A program made the translations under genes and the position numbers. From assembly GCA_900545275.1 (NCBI GenBank), contig UQYG01000008.1:99081-163080 (forward strand): a stretch of DNA of 64,000 nucleotides, written 5' to 3'. The first letter of the stretch is position 1, and each line of letters starts with the position of its first letter. A model generated the notes under the pieces. The model was not told the DNA's origin, did no database searches, and saw only the letters and a program-made list of their open reading frames with translations. Positions 1 through 8,900 of this stretch are shown here, piece after piece. This DNA is from an uncultured Sutterella sp. (GTDB taxonomy: Bacteria > Pseudomonadota > Gammaproteobacteria > Burkholderiales > Burkholderiaceae_F).

Positions 1-767
1 TATTCGGCGATGGCGTCGCTCGCGAAGCCCGTGAGTTTTTCGGCCTGAACGGGCACGTCCGCCTGTTCGAAGCGCTTCAGAACCGGTTCGACGGTCTTTT
101 CGAACTCTTCGGCCGTACTCTTTTCAAACTCTTCCGTCGTGACGGTCGGCATCACGTACTCGACGCTCGTCGTCGCCACAAGCGTCTGATAGTCGCGCAC
201 GACGTGAAGCACACGGAAGTCCGGATCGGCGCCGAAGAAGTCCTTGTGCGCGAGCACGTAGTCGGTCGCAGCTTCGCCGTAGGCCGAACCGTCTACCGCA
301 ATCCCGACGCGCAGGCGATCCCCCGTCTTGGGCACTTCGTCGCGAAGGAGCAGAAGCGGACGCTTCGATTCGGCGAGCACCGCGTTCGAAACGGAGCCGA
401 GAAAGAGACTCTTCCAAAGCGACTGTCCGCGCGAACCCATGACGATCAGGTCGGCATCGAGATCCTCGGCCTCTTTGGCGATCACCTTGCCGGGCTCGCC
501 GCCGCGGACGACCTCCTTCGCCTGAAAGCCCGCGGCGCGGATTTCCCCGCGAAGCGACTCGAAGACCCGCTCCCCTTCGGTGCGGTAATAGGATTCGAGC
601 GACTCGAGCGAGAGCATCTCCACGAGACGCTGCGGAACGACGTTCTGCACGGTGAGCAGTTCGATCTCGGGATTCTGCCCGAGCATCGTTTCGCGCCCGG
701 CCAAAAAGCGCACGGCGGCGCGGCTGCTCGCACTGCCGTCTACGGGCACGAGAATTCGCATGGTCAT
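1..767 (-). CDS. Tandem universal stress protein (UspA), partial
   Basis: Universal stress protein with two Usp folds in one chain; the C-terminal end lies beyond the left edge of the window. The first domain begins MTMRILVPVDGSASSR and ends with the nucleotide-binding signature GSRG-x9-GS followed by SNAVL. A second domain restarts with LRVGIAVDGSAYGEAATDYV. Such tandem proteins bind ATP and take part in general stress or energy-limitation responses; the specific partner cannot be told. The start is ATG at 767, 5 nt after a GGAGG ribosome-binding site; a second in-frame ATG lies two codons later at 761. The gene is divergent from hslO. The frame is open to base 1. Confidence 0.9.
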   Translation of the reverse strand, partial: MTMRILVPVDGSASSRAAVRFLAGRETMLGQNPEIELLTVQNVVPQRLVEMLSLESLESYYRTEGERVFESLRGEIRAAGFQAKEVVRGGEPGKVIAKEAEDLDADLIVMGSRGQSLWKSLFLGSVSNAVLAESKRPLLLLRDEVPKTGDRLRVGIAVDGSAYGEAATDYVLAHKDFFGADPDFRVLHVVRDYQTLVATTSVEYVMPTVTTEEFEKSTAEEFEKTVEPVLKRFEQADVPVQAEKLTGFASDAIAE

Positions 768-901
768 GATTTCCTCCTTTGGAGTGATTGCGGGAGCGGA
801 AATTTCCGCCGCCTCGGGCAAAACGCGAAAACTTTGCGTTTTGGTTTCATTGTAGCCTGACGACCCGATCCGTTCGAAGAAAAAAGTTTTCATTGTCCCG
901 A

Positions 902-931
902 CTTGAGATTTCCGCCGGGAACCCCCATATA
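902..931 (+). promoter_or_regulatory. Heat-shock (sigma-32-like) promoter of hslO
   Basis: CTTGAGA at 902-908 and CCCCATATA at 923-931 are separated by 14 nt. This is very close to the RpoH consensus (CTTGAAA, 11-16 nt, CCCCATnTA). It lies 36 nt before the hslO start, and Hsp33 is a known heat-shock and redox chaperone, so position and gene agree. A weaker sigma-70 reading (TTGAGA, TATAAA) overlaps the same bases. Confidence 0.7.
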
Positions 932-966
932 AAAGGGAAACACATCTGGCCTCTAGGCAATTTCGT

Positions 967-1872
967 ATGGACAATCTCCAAAAACTGTATTTCGACAAAG
1001 CCGCCGTCCGCGGTGAAACCGTGATCCTCGGCCCCTCGCTCGAAGCGGCCGTTGAGCATCAGAACCTTCCGACGGCCGTCAAGACCCTCGTGGGCGAGAT
1101 GGCGGCTTCTGCCCTTCTCTGCGCGGCGGCGCTCGAATTCGACGGCTCCGTCGTTCTGCAGGCGCAGGGCGACGACAAGGCCCCCATCCGCCTCATCGTG
1201 GTCGACGTCTCCAAGGACCTCTCCTTCCGCATCAACGTGACGATGCGCGACTGGGAGGAAGGAATCTCCGAGAAGGCGGGACTGCGCGAACTCCTCAATC
1301 CCGCGGGCGGGGCGCGCTGCGCCCTCATCCTCGACGCCTCGAACCGTCCCAACGGCGAAGCGCCCTACCAGGGGGTCGTGGTCCTTGAAGGCGATTCCTT
1401 TGCCGAAGCGATGGAACAGTACTTCGCCCGCTCCGAACAGGTCGAGACCACCCTGCGTCTCGCTTCCGACGGCAAGCGCGCGGGCGGCGTCATGGTGCAG
1501 AAGCTTCCCTCGACGGGCGGCGTTCTCCCCGAAGACTTCGACGCCGACGGTTGGGAGCGCGTGCGTCTTTTTGCGAAGTCCGCCAAGGACGAAGAACTCC
1601 TCACGCTCGAACCCGAAGAAATGAACCGCCGTCTCTTCTGGGAAGAGTCCCCGCGCGTGACGCTCGAAAAGCCCGTCGCCTTCCGCTGCACGTGCTCGCC
1701 CGAACGGATCGAAAACATCCTTCTGCAGTTCGACCGCAAAGAACTCCTGGAAAAGGGCTCGAAGGACCTCACCGTCACCTGCCGCTTCTGCGGAAAGCAG
1801 TATGTCTTCTCGCAGGCCGACATCGACCGGATCTTCGAAGAAAACCACCGCAATCATCCGCGTCCGAGCTGA
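967..1872 (+). CDS. hslO: Redox-regulated chaperone Hsp33
   Basis: 301-residue cytoplasmic holdase chaperone, the normal length for the family. The C-terminal zinc/redox switch is intact: CTC in FRCTCSPERIE near residue 240 and CRFC in TVTCRFCGKQYVF near residue 275, i.e. the CxC...CxxC arrangement that binds zinc when reduced and forms disulfides under oxidative stress to activate the chaperone. The start at 967 is the first ATG behind the sigma-32-like promoter. It is monocistronic and convergent with the exported aminotransferase. Confidence 0.96.
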   Translation: MDNLQKLYFDKAAVRGETVILGPSLEAAVEHQNLPTAVKTLVGEMAASALLCAAALEFDGSVVLQAQGDDKAPIRLIVVDVSKDLSFRINVTMRDWEEGISEKAGLRELLNPAGGARCALILDASNRPNGEAPYQGVVVLEGDSFAEAMEQYFARSEQVETTLRLASDGKRAGGVMVQKLPSTGGVLPEDFDADGWERVRLFAKSAKDEELLTLEPEEMNRRLFWEESPRVTLEKPVAFRCTCSPERIENILLQFDRKELLEKGSKDLTVTCRFCGKQYVFSQADIDRIFEENHRNHPRPS

Positions 1873-1946
1873 CCGGACTCGACGGAAGATCCTCCGACGG
1901 GGCGGCCCGCATAGGGGTCGCCCCTTTTTTCATTGCGTCCTCAGCT

Positions 1947-3089
1947 TCACACCCATCCCTTCTTGCGGAAGGCGCGCAGCTTCTCGGTGAAGTACTTCAT
2001 TTCCTCGGGAAGTCCCAGAGAGATGCGGCACCATTCGACGGCGGGCGGGAAGGGACGGCCCACCATGATGTTTTCCTCCTTCATCATCCGATCCGCAAAG
2101 GGCTTGAGGGGAGCCTTGAGGTTGACGAAGACGAAGTTCGTTTGACTCGGCAGGTATTCAAGACCCAGCTCGTCGAGACAATCCGTAAGAATTTTGCGCG
2201 ATTCGTCGTTCAGGGCCTTCGAGCGCTTGAGAAAGTCCGCGTCGTTCAATTCGGCGAGCGCCGCCTCGATCGTGCAGTTGTTCATCATGATGTCGTAGGC
2301 GACGTGCTTTTTCACGCGCTCGATCACCTTCGGAGCCGCGTAAGCGAAACCCAGGCGCAGGCCGGCCATGGCGAAGATCTTCGAGAAGGTCTTGAGAACG
2401 ACCACGTTTTCAAAGCCTTCCTTGACGAGTCCCGTCGTCGTGCGGAAAACCTTCGGGTCCGCAAACTCGGCGTAGGCTTCGTCGACGAGGAACATCGTGC
2501 GCGCGGGCTTTTCGCGGATCCACGCGAGAAGCGCGTCGCCGTCGCAGGCGGTCGACGTGGGGTTGTTCGGGTTGACGAAATAGACGATGACGGGCCCCTC
2601 CTGAGCGGCCTTCGCGGCCGCGGCCTTCATCGCCGGAACGTCGATCGACCACTTCGGCCCCATCGGAACCTTGACGACGGGAAGCCCGTTCTTCTTGGCC
2701 GTATCCTCGCCGTCGCTGTACGTCAACTCCGGAACGACAAGCTTCACGCCCGGCTCGATGTAGGCTTCGACCGACGCGCGGATCGCTTCGGCCGAGCCGT
2801 GCGTCGGGAGAATGTTCGCGGGCGTGCCGCCGATGAAGTCGGCCATCGCCTTTCTCAAAACTTCCACCCGCACGAACGGATAGCGCGAAGCCTGCGCGGT
2901 CGCCTCCGCCACGGCCTTGCGCGCCGCGGGGCTCAGACCCAGAGGGTTCTCGTTGAAGGAAAGAAGCATCGGCCGCCCCTTCGCGGGCGGCGTGAAGGCG
3001 GAAGCGTCCGCGGCGCGGGCGGCTTCGCCCGAAGCCAAAAGCGGCACGGCGGCGGAGGCCATCAAAAGAGATCGGCGGCTCAAGGTCAT
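1947..3089 (-). CDS. Exported PLP-dependent aminotransferase, HisC-like (class I/II)
   Basis: 380-residue fold-type I aminotransferase resembling histidinol-phosphate aminotransferase. Visible features are NPNNPTS (residues ~195-201), the LVDEAYAEF strand, and VLKTFSKIFAMAGLRLGF with the PLP-binding lysine. Unlike ordinary HisC it begins MTLSRRSLLMASAAVPLLASG, a twin-arginine (Tat) signal followed by a hydrophobic stretch and an Ala-rich cleavage region before AADASAF. It should therefore be exported folded with its cofactor to the periplasm. No histidine genes are nearby, so the substrate is unknown; amino acid or aromatic transamination outside the cytoplasm is possible. Confidence 0.85.
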   Translation of the reverse strand: MTLSRRSLLMASAAVPLLASGEAARAADASAFTPPAKGRPMLLSFNENPLGLSPAARKAVAEATAQASRYPFVRVEVLRKAMADFIGGTPANILPTHGSAEAIRASVEAYIEPGVKLVVPELTYSDGEDTAKKNGLPVVKVPMGPKWSIDVPAMKAAAAKAAQEGPVIVYFVNPNNPTSTACDGDALLAWIREKPARTMFLVDEAYAEFADPKVFRTTTGLVKEGFENVVVLKTFSKIFAMAGLRLGFAYAAPKVIERVKKHVAYDIMMNNCTIEAALAELNDADFLKRSKALNDESRKILTDCLDELGLEYLPSQTNFVFVNLKAPLKPFADRMMKEENIMVGRPFPPAVEWCRISLGLPEEMKYFTEKLRAFRKKGWV

Positions 3090-3273
3090 GATCGTTCTCC
3101 GAGTGTCTTCGGAAGGCGCGCAAAGAGCGCTCCCGGAGCGCCCTTCGGCCTTTCTCTCCGATCATTATGGGCGGGGGACCCAGGGCATCGGCTTGGCCGA
3201 CCCTCGATTTCTTTGCCCAGTTTCGCTTCTCTTGTCGGCGCGCAGAAGGAATACGCGCTCCTCACTAAGAAGA

Positions 3274-3301
3274 ACGCCCGAGAGATTCCTCTCCCAGGCG
3301 T
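3274..3301 (-). terminator. Probable intrinsic terminator after the HAD gene
   Basis: Just downstream of the HAD stop on the minus strand there is a hairpin with arms around ACGCC...GGCGT and an inner GAGAG/CTCTC pairing, followed by TTCTTCTT. The tail is interrupted, so the call is moderate. Confidence 0.5.
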
Positions 3302-3315
3302 CTCGAGTGTCTTTT

Positions 3316-3975
3316 TCAGCCTTTGATGAAGCGGGCGAGTTCCGCAACCGTGTCGCAGAGAATCGTCGGTTTCGAGAGCACGAGATCGCGCCTCGGCTGC
3401 GCGCCGTAGGTCATCGCCGCGACGTCGCAGCCGTAGCGCTGCGCCATCACGATGTCGTGTACCGTGTCGCCCACCATGAGCGTCCTCTCCTTCGGAATGC
3501 CGGTGTAGAGGCCGATTTCTTCGAGCATGTCGGGATTGGGCTTGGGCGCCGTTTCTTCGGCCGTTCGGGTGATCGAAAAGAGTTCCTCGACGTTCGTGCG
3601 GTCGAAGACGCGCCGCAGGCCCGCGCGGCTCTTTCCCGTCGCGACGGCGAGCGTTACGCCCTCGGCACGAAGGAGCCGCATGAGGTCTTCGATTCCTTCG
3701 AAAAGGCACACGTCGCGCTCGTGCGGCAGATACCAGGCCCTGTAGGCCTCGTTGAATTCGTCGAGGCGCTCGGCCGGACAGTCGGGAACCGCAATCGCCA
3801 TGGCGCTTGCCCAGTCGAGTCCGATGACCGACGACGCGGTCTTTCGGTCGGGGACGCGGCAGCCGAGCGCCGAGGCCGCCTGACGGATGCCTTCGGCGAT
3901 GAGACCCGTCGTGTCCATGACGGTGCCGTCCCAGTCGAAAACGACAAGATCGTACTTTCGGGGGGTGGAGGTCAT
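3316..3975 (-). CDS. HAD-superfamily phosphatase (phosphoglycolate phosphatase-like)
   Basis: 219-residue HAD-IA hydrolase. The nucleophile motif I is FDWDGTVMDT near residue 14, the motif II region is LAVATGKSRAG, the motif III lysine is in APKPNPDM, and motif IV is LMVGDTVHDIVMAQ. A helical cap lies between motifs I and II. It overlaps the end of rluC by 4 nt (ATGA type), so the two are translated together, a pairing often seen in proteobacteria although the physiological substrate is unproven. Likely activities are phosphoglycolate or other small phosphomonoester hydrolysis. Confidence 0.9.
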   Translation of the reverse strand: MTSTPRKYDLVVFDWDGTVMDTTGLIAEGIRQAASALGCRVPDRKTASSVIGLDWASAMAIAVPDCPAERLDEFNEAYRAWYLPHERDVCLFEGIEDLMRLLRAEGVTLAVATGKSRAGLRRVFDRTNVEELFSITRTAEETAPKPNPDMLEEIGLYTGIPKERTLMVGDTVHDIVMAQRYGCDVAAMTYGAQPRRDLVLSKPTILCDTVAELARFIKG

Positions 3976-4982
3976 TTTTGTCCTTTTTTCTCAAGAGCGG
4001 CGAGAAGCGCCTCGCAGTCGGGCCAGAGCGGCGCCTCGACGCGGACGGTCCCGCCCGTGACGGGATGCTCGAAGGCGAGCGTTCGGCTGTGCAGGAACAT
4101 GCGCTTCAGAGGGACGCCCAACGCCCCCTGCGCCACCGCACGGTTGAATTCGAAGTCTCCGTACTTGTCGTCGCCCACGAGCGGATAGCCGAGCGACAAG
4201 GAATGCACGCGGATCTGATGTGTGCGCCCCGTCAAAAGTTCGGCGTCGAGAAGCGTCACAAGACCGTAGCGCTTGAGTTTGGTGAAGATCGTGTGCGAAG
4301 GCATTCCTTCCTTTTCGTCGACTCGCACGCGCCGCTCTCCCGAGGGAAGAAGGTAGCGCAGAAGCGGGGCCTTCACGTGGCGGCGGTCGTCGGGCCAGTC
4401 GCCTTTGACAAGCAGCGTGTAGTGCTTCTCGACGGCGCGCGTCTTCATCATTTCGTGAAAGCGCACGAGCGCCTTGCGGGTCTTGCAGAGGATGATGGCG
4501 CCGCTCGTTTCGCGGTCGAGCCGATGGGCGAGCTCCAGGAATGGAAGGTCGGGACGCGAGGCGCGCATCCGTTCGATGAGCCCGTGGGAAATCCCGGAGC
4601 CCCCGTGTGCGGCAAGGCCCGCAGGTTTGTTGACGATGAGCAGATGGCGGTCTTCAAAGAGAACGGGCACCGTTCCCTCGGCGAGCGCCGCGGGCGGCGC
4701 CTTCGTGACGGCGCGCTCCGAGACGCGCACGGGCGGAAGTCTCAGAAGATCTCCCTCGACCAGGCGCGTCTCCGCCTTGGCGCGGGCCTTGTTCACGCGC
4801 ACTTCGCCCGAGCGGATGATGCGGTAGATGTGGCTTTTCGGAACGCCCTTTGCGACGCGCACGAGAAAATTGTCGAGGCGCTGGCCGTCCGCGTCGGGAC
4901 CGATGCGCACGAAACTCACGCGGTCGGAGGGAAGCGACGCGAGGTGCGCGGAGTCTTCGGGATGAATGTCGGATGTCGTCAT
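3972..4982 (-). CDS. rluC: 23S rRNA pseudouridine synthase RluC-like
   Basis: 336-residue RluA-family pseudouridine synthase. An N-terminal S4 RNA-binding domain (RLDNFLVRVAKGVPKSHIYRIIRSGEVRVN) precedes the catalytic domain with HRLDRETSG, whose Asp is the catalytic residue, then GRTHQIRVH and GDDKYG. The start chosen is ATG at 4982 (MTTSDIHPED). Translation further upstream gives a low-complexity extension with no family similarity. Its divergent placement next to rne matches the conserved rluC-rne neighbourhood of E. coli, which favours RluC (23S U955/2504/2580) over RluD. Confidence 0.88.
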   Translation of the reverse strand: MTTSDIHPEDSAHLASLPSDRVSFVRIGPDADGQRLDNFLVRVAKGVPKSHIYRIIRSGEVRVNKARAKAETRLVEGDLLRLPPVRVSERAVTKAPPAALAEGTVPVLFEDRHLLIVNKPAGLAAHGGSGISHGLIERMRASRPDLPFLELAHRLDRETSGAIILCKTRKALVRFHEMMKTRAVEKHYTLLVKGDWPDDRRHVKAPLLRYLLPSGERRVRVDEKEGMPSHTIFTKLKRYGLVTLLDAELLTGRTHQIRVHSLSLGYPLVGDDKYGDFEFNRAVAQGALGVPLKRMFLHSRTLAFEHPVTGGTVRVEAPLWPDCEALLAALEKKGQK

Positions 4983-5928
4983 GAGTCGGTGGGCGGCCGG
5001 GAGGGGGAAAAGAAAAAGTTTTTCCAAATGGAAAAACGGCCCGCATCGACCGCGCGCTAACCCTTCGAATTCGCGTCGATGGTTTATACTTGTGCGTTGC
5101 GATGGGAAGTCCCTCTCGACCTTTTGAATGTCGTGCCGCGATTTTCTCACGTTTTGTTGTGAATTTGTTCGTTTCGGTTCCCGACAGGTTTCGTCGGAAC
5201 GGAGACGGTTTTTAACCCGATGTCCGGCGTCATGCGGAAGGAAATTCGTCCTCCCTCGGTACGCCGGCATCCAGGCGGACGCCCGACGTCGGGTCGTTTC
5301 GCCCGAGCTTGTTGCCAACACGATTTTTGGATGTTCCGCCCCGAAGGGCTGTCAGCGACGTCGAACGGACGGCGATGCGCACCCCGAGCGGAAAAGCCCC
5401 GCGCAAGCGGCCCGACGCCCCTTGCGCCGATCGGCACGAATGGATCTGCGAATCCTATGAGGAGCCCCGTGCGCGACCCCGAAGCCTCTGGTCCGATGGT
5501 ACAGAGACCTGCGCTTTGACGATGGTCCCCGGGCGAACCCCTTTTCCCGTGCCCTCGCTTTTCCCTCCCCGAACGCGCGTCCCGCCTTCCCCGCCGCTTA
5601 GCGTCTCGAACGGGAATTCGTCCTGACGGACGAAAAGGCGGATTTTTGTGAGGGATGGAGCCCCCGGCGCCCCGTGCGGCCGGGCCGTGACTCTCCCCAC
5701 GCGCCGACGAAGGGGCGTATTTCCCCGTGCCCCGCACGGGTTTTCCCTTTTGCGTCGGCGGACACAGAACCGGACGGTGCCTCCCGTCGAGGATGGTACG
5801 TCGCGGCTCCCCGTTGCGCCTTGTTGCGCAGCGTCGGGAGACCTCGGCGTTCAAATGAAGGCCGTTGCCCGCAGGAGTCGGGCATCCGTCGTGTGCAGAG
5901 CTCGCCCCACCACCGGAGTAGAGCCAAC
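4983..5928. other. 946-nt rluC-rne divergent region and long rne leader
   Basis: No convincing coding sequence. TATACT at 5085-5090 is a candidate -10 for rne, giving a leader of roughly 830 nt; its -35 is poor. The leader holds a strong nested hairpin (5702-5760, listed separately) and many GC-rich inverted repeats. In E. coli the long rne 5' leader is the target through which RNase E limits its own synthesis, so an equivalent role is a reasonable inference. Confidence 0.6.
5702..5760 (+). promoter_or_regulatory. Nested hairpin in the rne leader
   Basis: Outer arms CGCCGACG (5702-5709) and CGTCGGCG (5753-5760) are perfectly complementary. Nested inside is CCCGTGC-CCC-GCACGGG (5724-5740) followed directly by TTTTCCCTTTT. 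The inner hairpin plus T-run resembles an intrinsic terminator, lying about 180 nt before the rne start. It may act as an RNase E sensing element or as an attenuator. Confidence 0.6.
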
Positions 5929-8900
5929 ATGAAGCGTATGCTTTTCAACGCCACGCACGCCGAAGAAACGCGCGTGGGCATCGTCGACGGACAGCGTCTC
6001 GTCGACATCGACATCGAGACGGCCGGCCGAGAAGCCCGCAAGTCCAACATCTACAAGGGCATCATCACCCGCATCGAACCGAGCCTTGAAGCGTGCTTCG
6101 TCAACTACGGCGAGGAGCGCCACGGCTTCCTTCCCTTCAAGGAAATCTCCCGCGCGTACTTCAAGGAAGGCGTCGACGTGCGTACCTGCACGATCCGCGA
6201 AGCCGTCGAAGAAGGCCAGGAAATCATCGTTCAGGTCGAAAAGGAAGAGCGCGGCAACAAGGGCGCGGCCCTCACGACCTTCATCAGCCTCGCCGGACGC
6301 TATCTCGTCCTCATGCCGAACAATCCGCGCGGCGGCGGCGTTTCGCGCCGCATCGAAGGCGAAGAGCGTCAGGAACTGCGCGCTACGATGGAAAGCCTCA
6401 AGTGCCCCTCGGGCATGTCCATGATCGCCCGCACGGCCGGAATCGGGCGCAGCGCCGAAGAGCTGCAGTGGGACTTGAACTACCTCCTCAAGCTCTGGGA
6501 GGCGATCGCCGAGGCAGCGAAGCCCCAGTACGAACTCGTCACGGAAGAAAACGGCCGCAAGACGACCTCGCTCGTCGACACGCCCGTCGCCAACGGCCGT
6601 CCCCTGAAGCGCGCCAACCCCGCACCCTTCCTGATCGTCGAGGAATCGAACCTCGTCGTGCGCGCCATCCGCGACTACTTCCAGCCCGAAATCGGCGAAA
6701 TCCTCGTCGACACGGACGAAATCTACGAGCAGGCGCGCCAGTTCATGGCGCACGTCATGCCCGACATGATCAACCGCGTCAAGCGCTACAACGAGGATAT
6801 CCCGCTCTTTACGCGCTTCCAGATCGAACATCAGATCGAATCGGCCTACTCGCGCACGGTTCCGCTTCCCTCGGGCGGAGCGATCGTGATCGACCATACC
6901 GAAGCGCTCGTCGCGATCGACGTCAACTCGGCGCGCTCCACGCGCGGCGCCGACATTGAAGAGACGGCCTTCCGCACGAACTGCGAAGCGGCCGACGAAG
7001 TGGCCCGCCAGATGCGTCTGCGCGACCTCGGCGGCCTCATCGTGATCGACTTCATCGACATGCTCGACGCGAAGAACCAGCGCGCCGTCGAACAGCGCCT
7101 CAAGGACGCGCTCCACTACGACCGCGCCCGCGTGCAGATGGCCAAGATTTCGCGCTTCGGCCTGATGGAACTCTCCCGTCAGCGTCTTCGTCCGTCGCTC
7201 TCCGAAGGGAGCCACGTGACGTGTCCGCGCTGCAACGGCGTGGGCGTCATCCGCGACACCGAATCCTGCGCCATTCAAGTGCTTCGCATCCTGCAGGAAG
7301 AAGCCATGAAGGAAGGAACGGGCGCCGTGCACGCGCAGATTCCCGTGGACGTGGCGACCTTCCTTCTCAACGAAAAGCGCAGCGACATCCAGATGCTCGA
7401 AGCGCGTCACCGCGTGCCGATCGTGCTCATCCCGAACACGTCGCTTGAGACGCCGCACTATCACATCGAACGCATCCGTCAGGACGACGACCGACTCGAC
7501 GACCACATTCAGAGTTTCAAGCGCGTCGCCGAGCTCGAAGTGAAGAAGGCGGACGATCCGTACGCAATGAAGAGCAACGAAGAAAAGCCCGCCCGTCCCA
7601 AGCAGGTTCCCGTCATCAAGAACGTGCTCCCGCGCGATCCCGCGCCCGTGCACGTCGAACAGCCCAAGAAGACGGAACGTGCCGAATCGCGTGCCGTCCC
7701 GATGACGCCAGTGCCTGAAAAGCGCGAAAAGGGCTTCTTCGCCCGCGTCATGGACTTCTTCAAGAATCTCGGCGGCGACTCGACCGAAAAGACCGGGCCC
7801 AAGAAGAGCAAAGAGGAACAGCCCAAGTCCGAACGCAAGGACCGCGGCCGCCGCTCGGGCGAACGCCGCAGCGACCGTCCGCGCCTTGACGAACGCCGTT
7901 CGCGCCGCAGCCGCCGTCCGAAGACGGAAACCGGGACCGAGGAAGGCCGGGAAAAGCCCGCCGCCCCCGAAACGCCCGCGCAGGCCGTGGAAATGGAAAA
8001 GTCCCGACGCCGCTCGCGCCGTCGTCCGGCCCTGAAACAGGACGCGGAGCGCGAGGAACTGCGCACGACCGAAGTCGTCGCGGCTCAAGCCGCGGCCGCC
8101 GAAGAAACGGCATCCTCTGAAGCGCCCGCCGAAAAGCGGCCGGAAGCGCCCGTGACGGAAGTCGTCGCGCAAGAAACGACGCAGACGACCGAAGCTCAGC
8201 AGTCCGTCGAAACGCCCGCGGAAGCGGCCGCCGAAGAAGGGGAAACCCGCCGTCGCCGTCCGCGCCGCCGTCGCCGCAGCCGCACCGCTGAAGGTGAAAC
8301 GACCGAAGTCGCTCAGGAAGCGGCCGAGGAAACGTCCGTTTCGGAAACGCCCGAAGTCCCCGCGCCCGTAAAAGCCGAAGCCGAAGAGGCGCCGGTCGCG
8401 GACGCTCCCGCCGAAGACAGCGCTTCCCGTCCGAAGGAAGTGCAGTTCAAGCTCGAGGACGCGCACGCGCGCACGCGCCGTCCGCGCCGCCGCAAGACTG
8501 CCGACAAGGCCGCCGAAGAGGCCGCTTCCGAAGCCGTAGCCGCCGAAGCGGTTGCGACGGTCGCGGAAGTTCATGCACCGGAAGCCGAAGAAAAGGTGGA
8601 CGCCGTCTCCGCGGCCTCGCCCGTCGTCGACGAAACCGAATCGACCGAAGCCCTCGTTGCGGGTCTGCAAAAGAGCCTCATCTCGGGCGAAGTCGAACTC
8701 GTCGAAGAAAAGCCCGCTGCGCAGCGCAAGAGCACCAAGAACGCTTCGAGCGTTCTCCCGCTCCTCGAGGAAGCCGGCTGGCCCACCCGCGAAGAGATGA
8801 TGCACACGCTCGTCTCCTCGGGTCCGAAGAGCTACGCCTCCGACCGTCACCTCGGCCTCAACGGCAACCGCCGCGAACCCGCTCTGCAGGACGCCATGGC

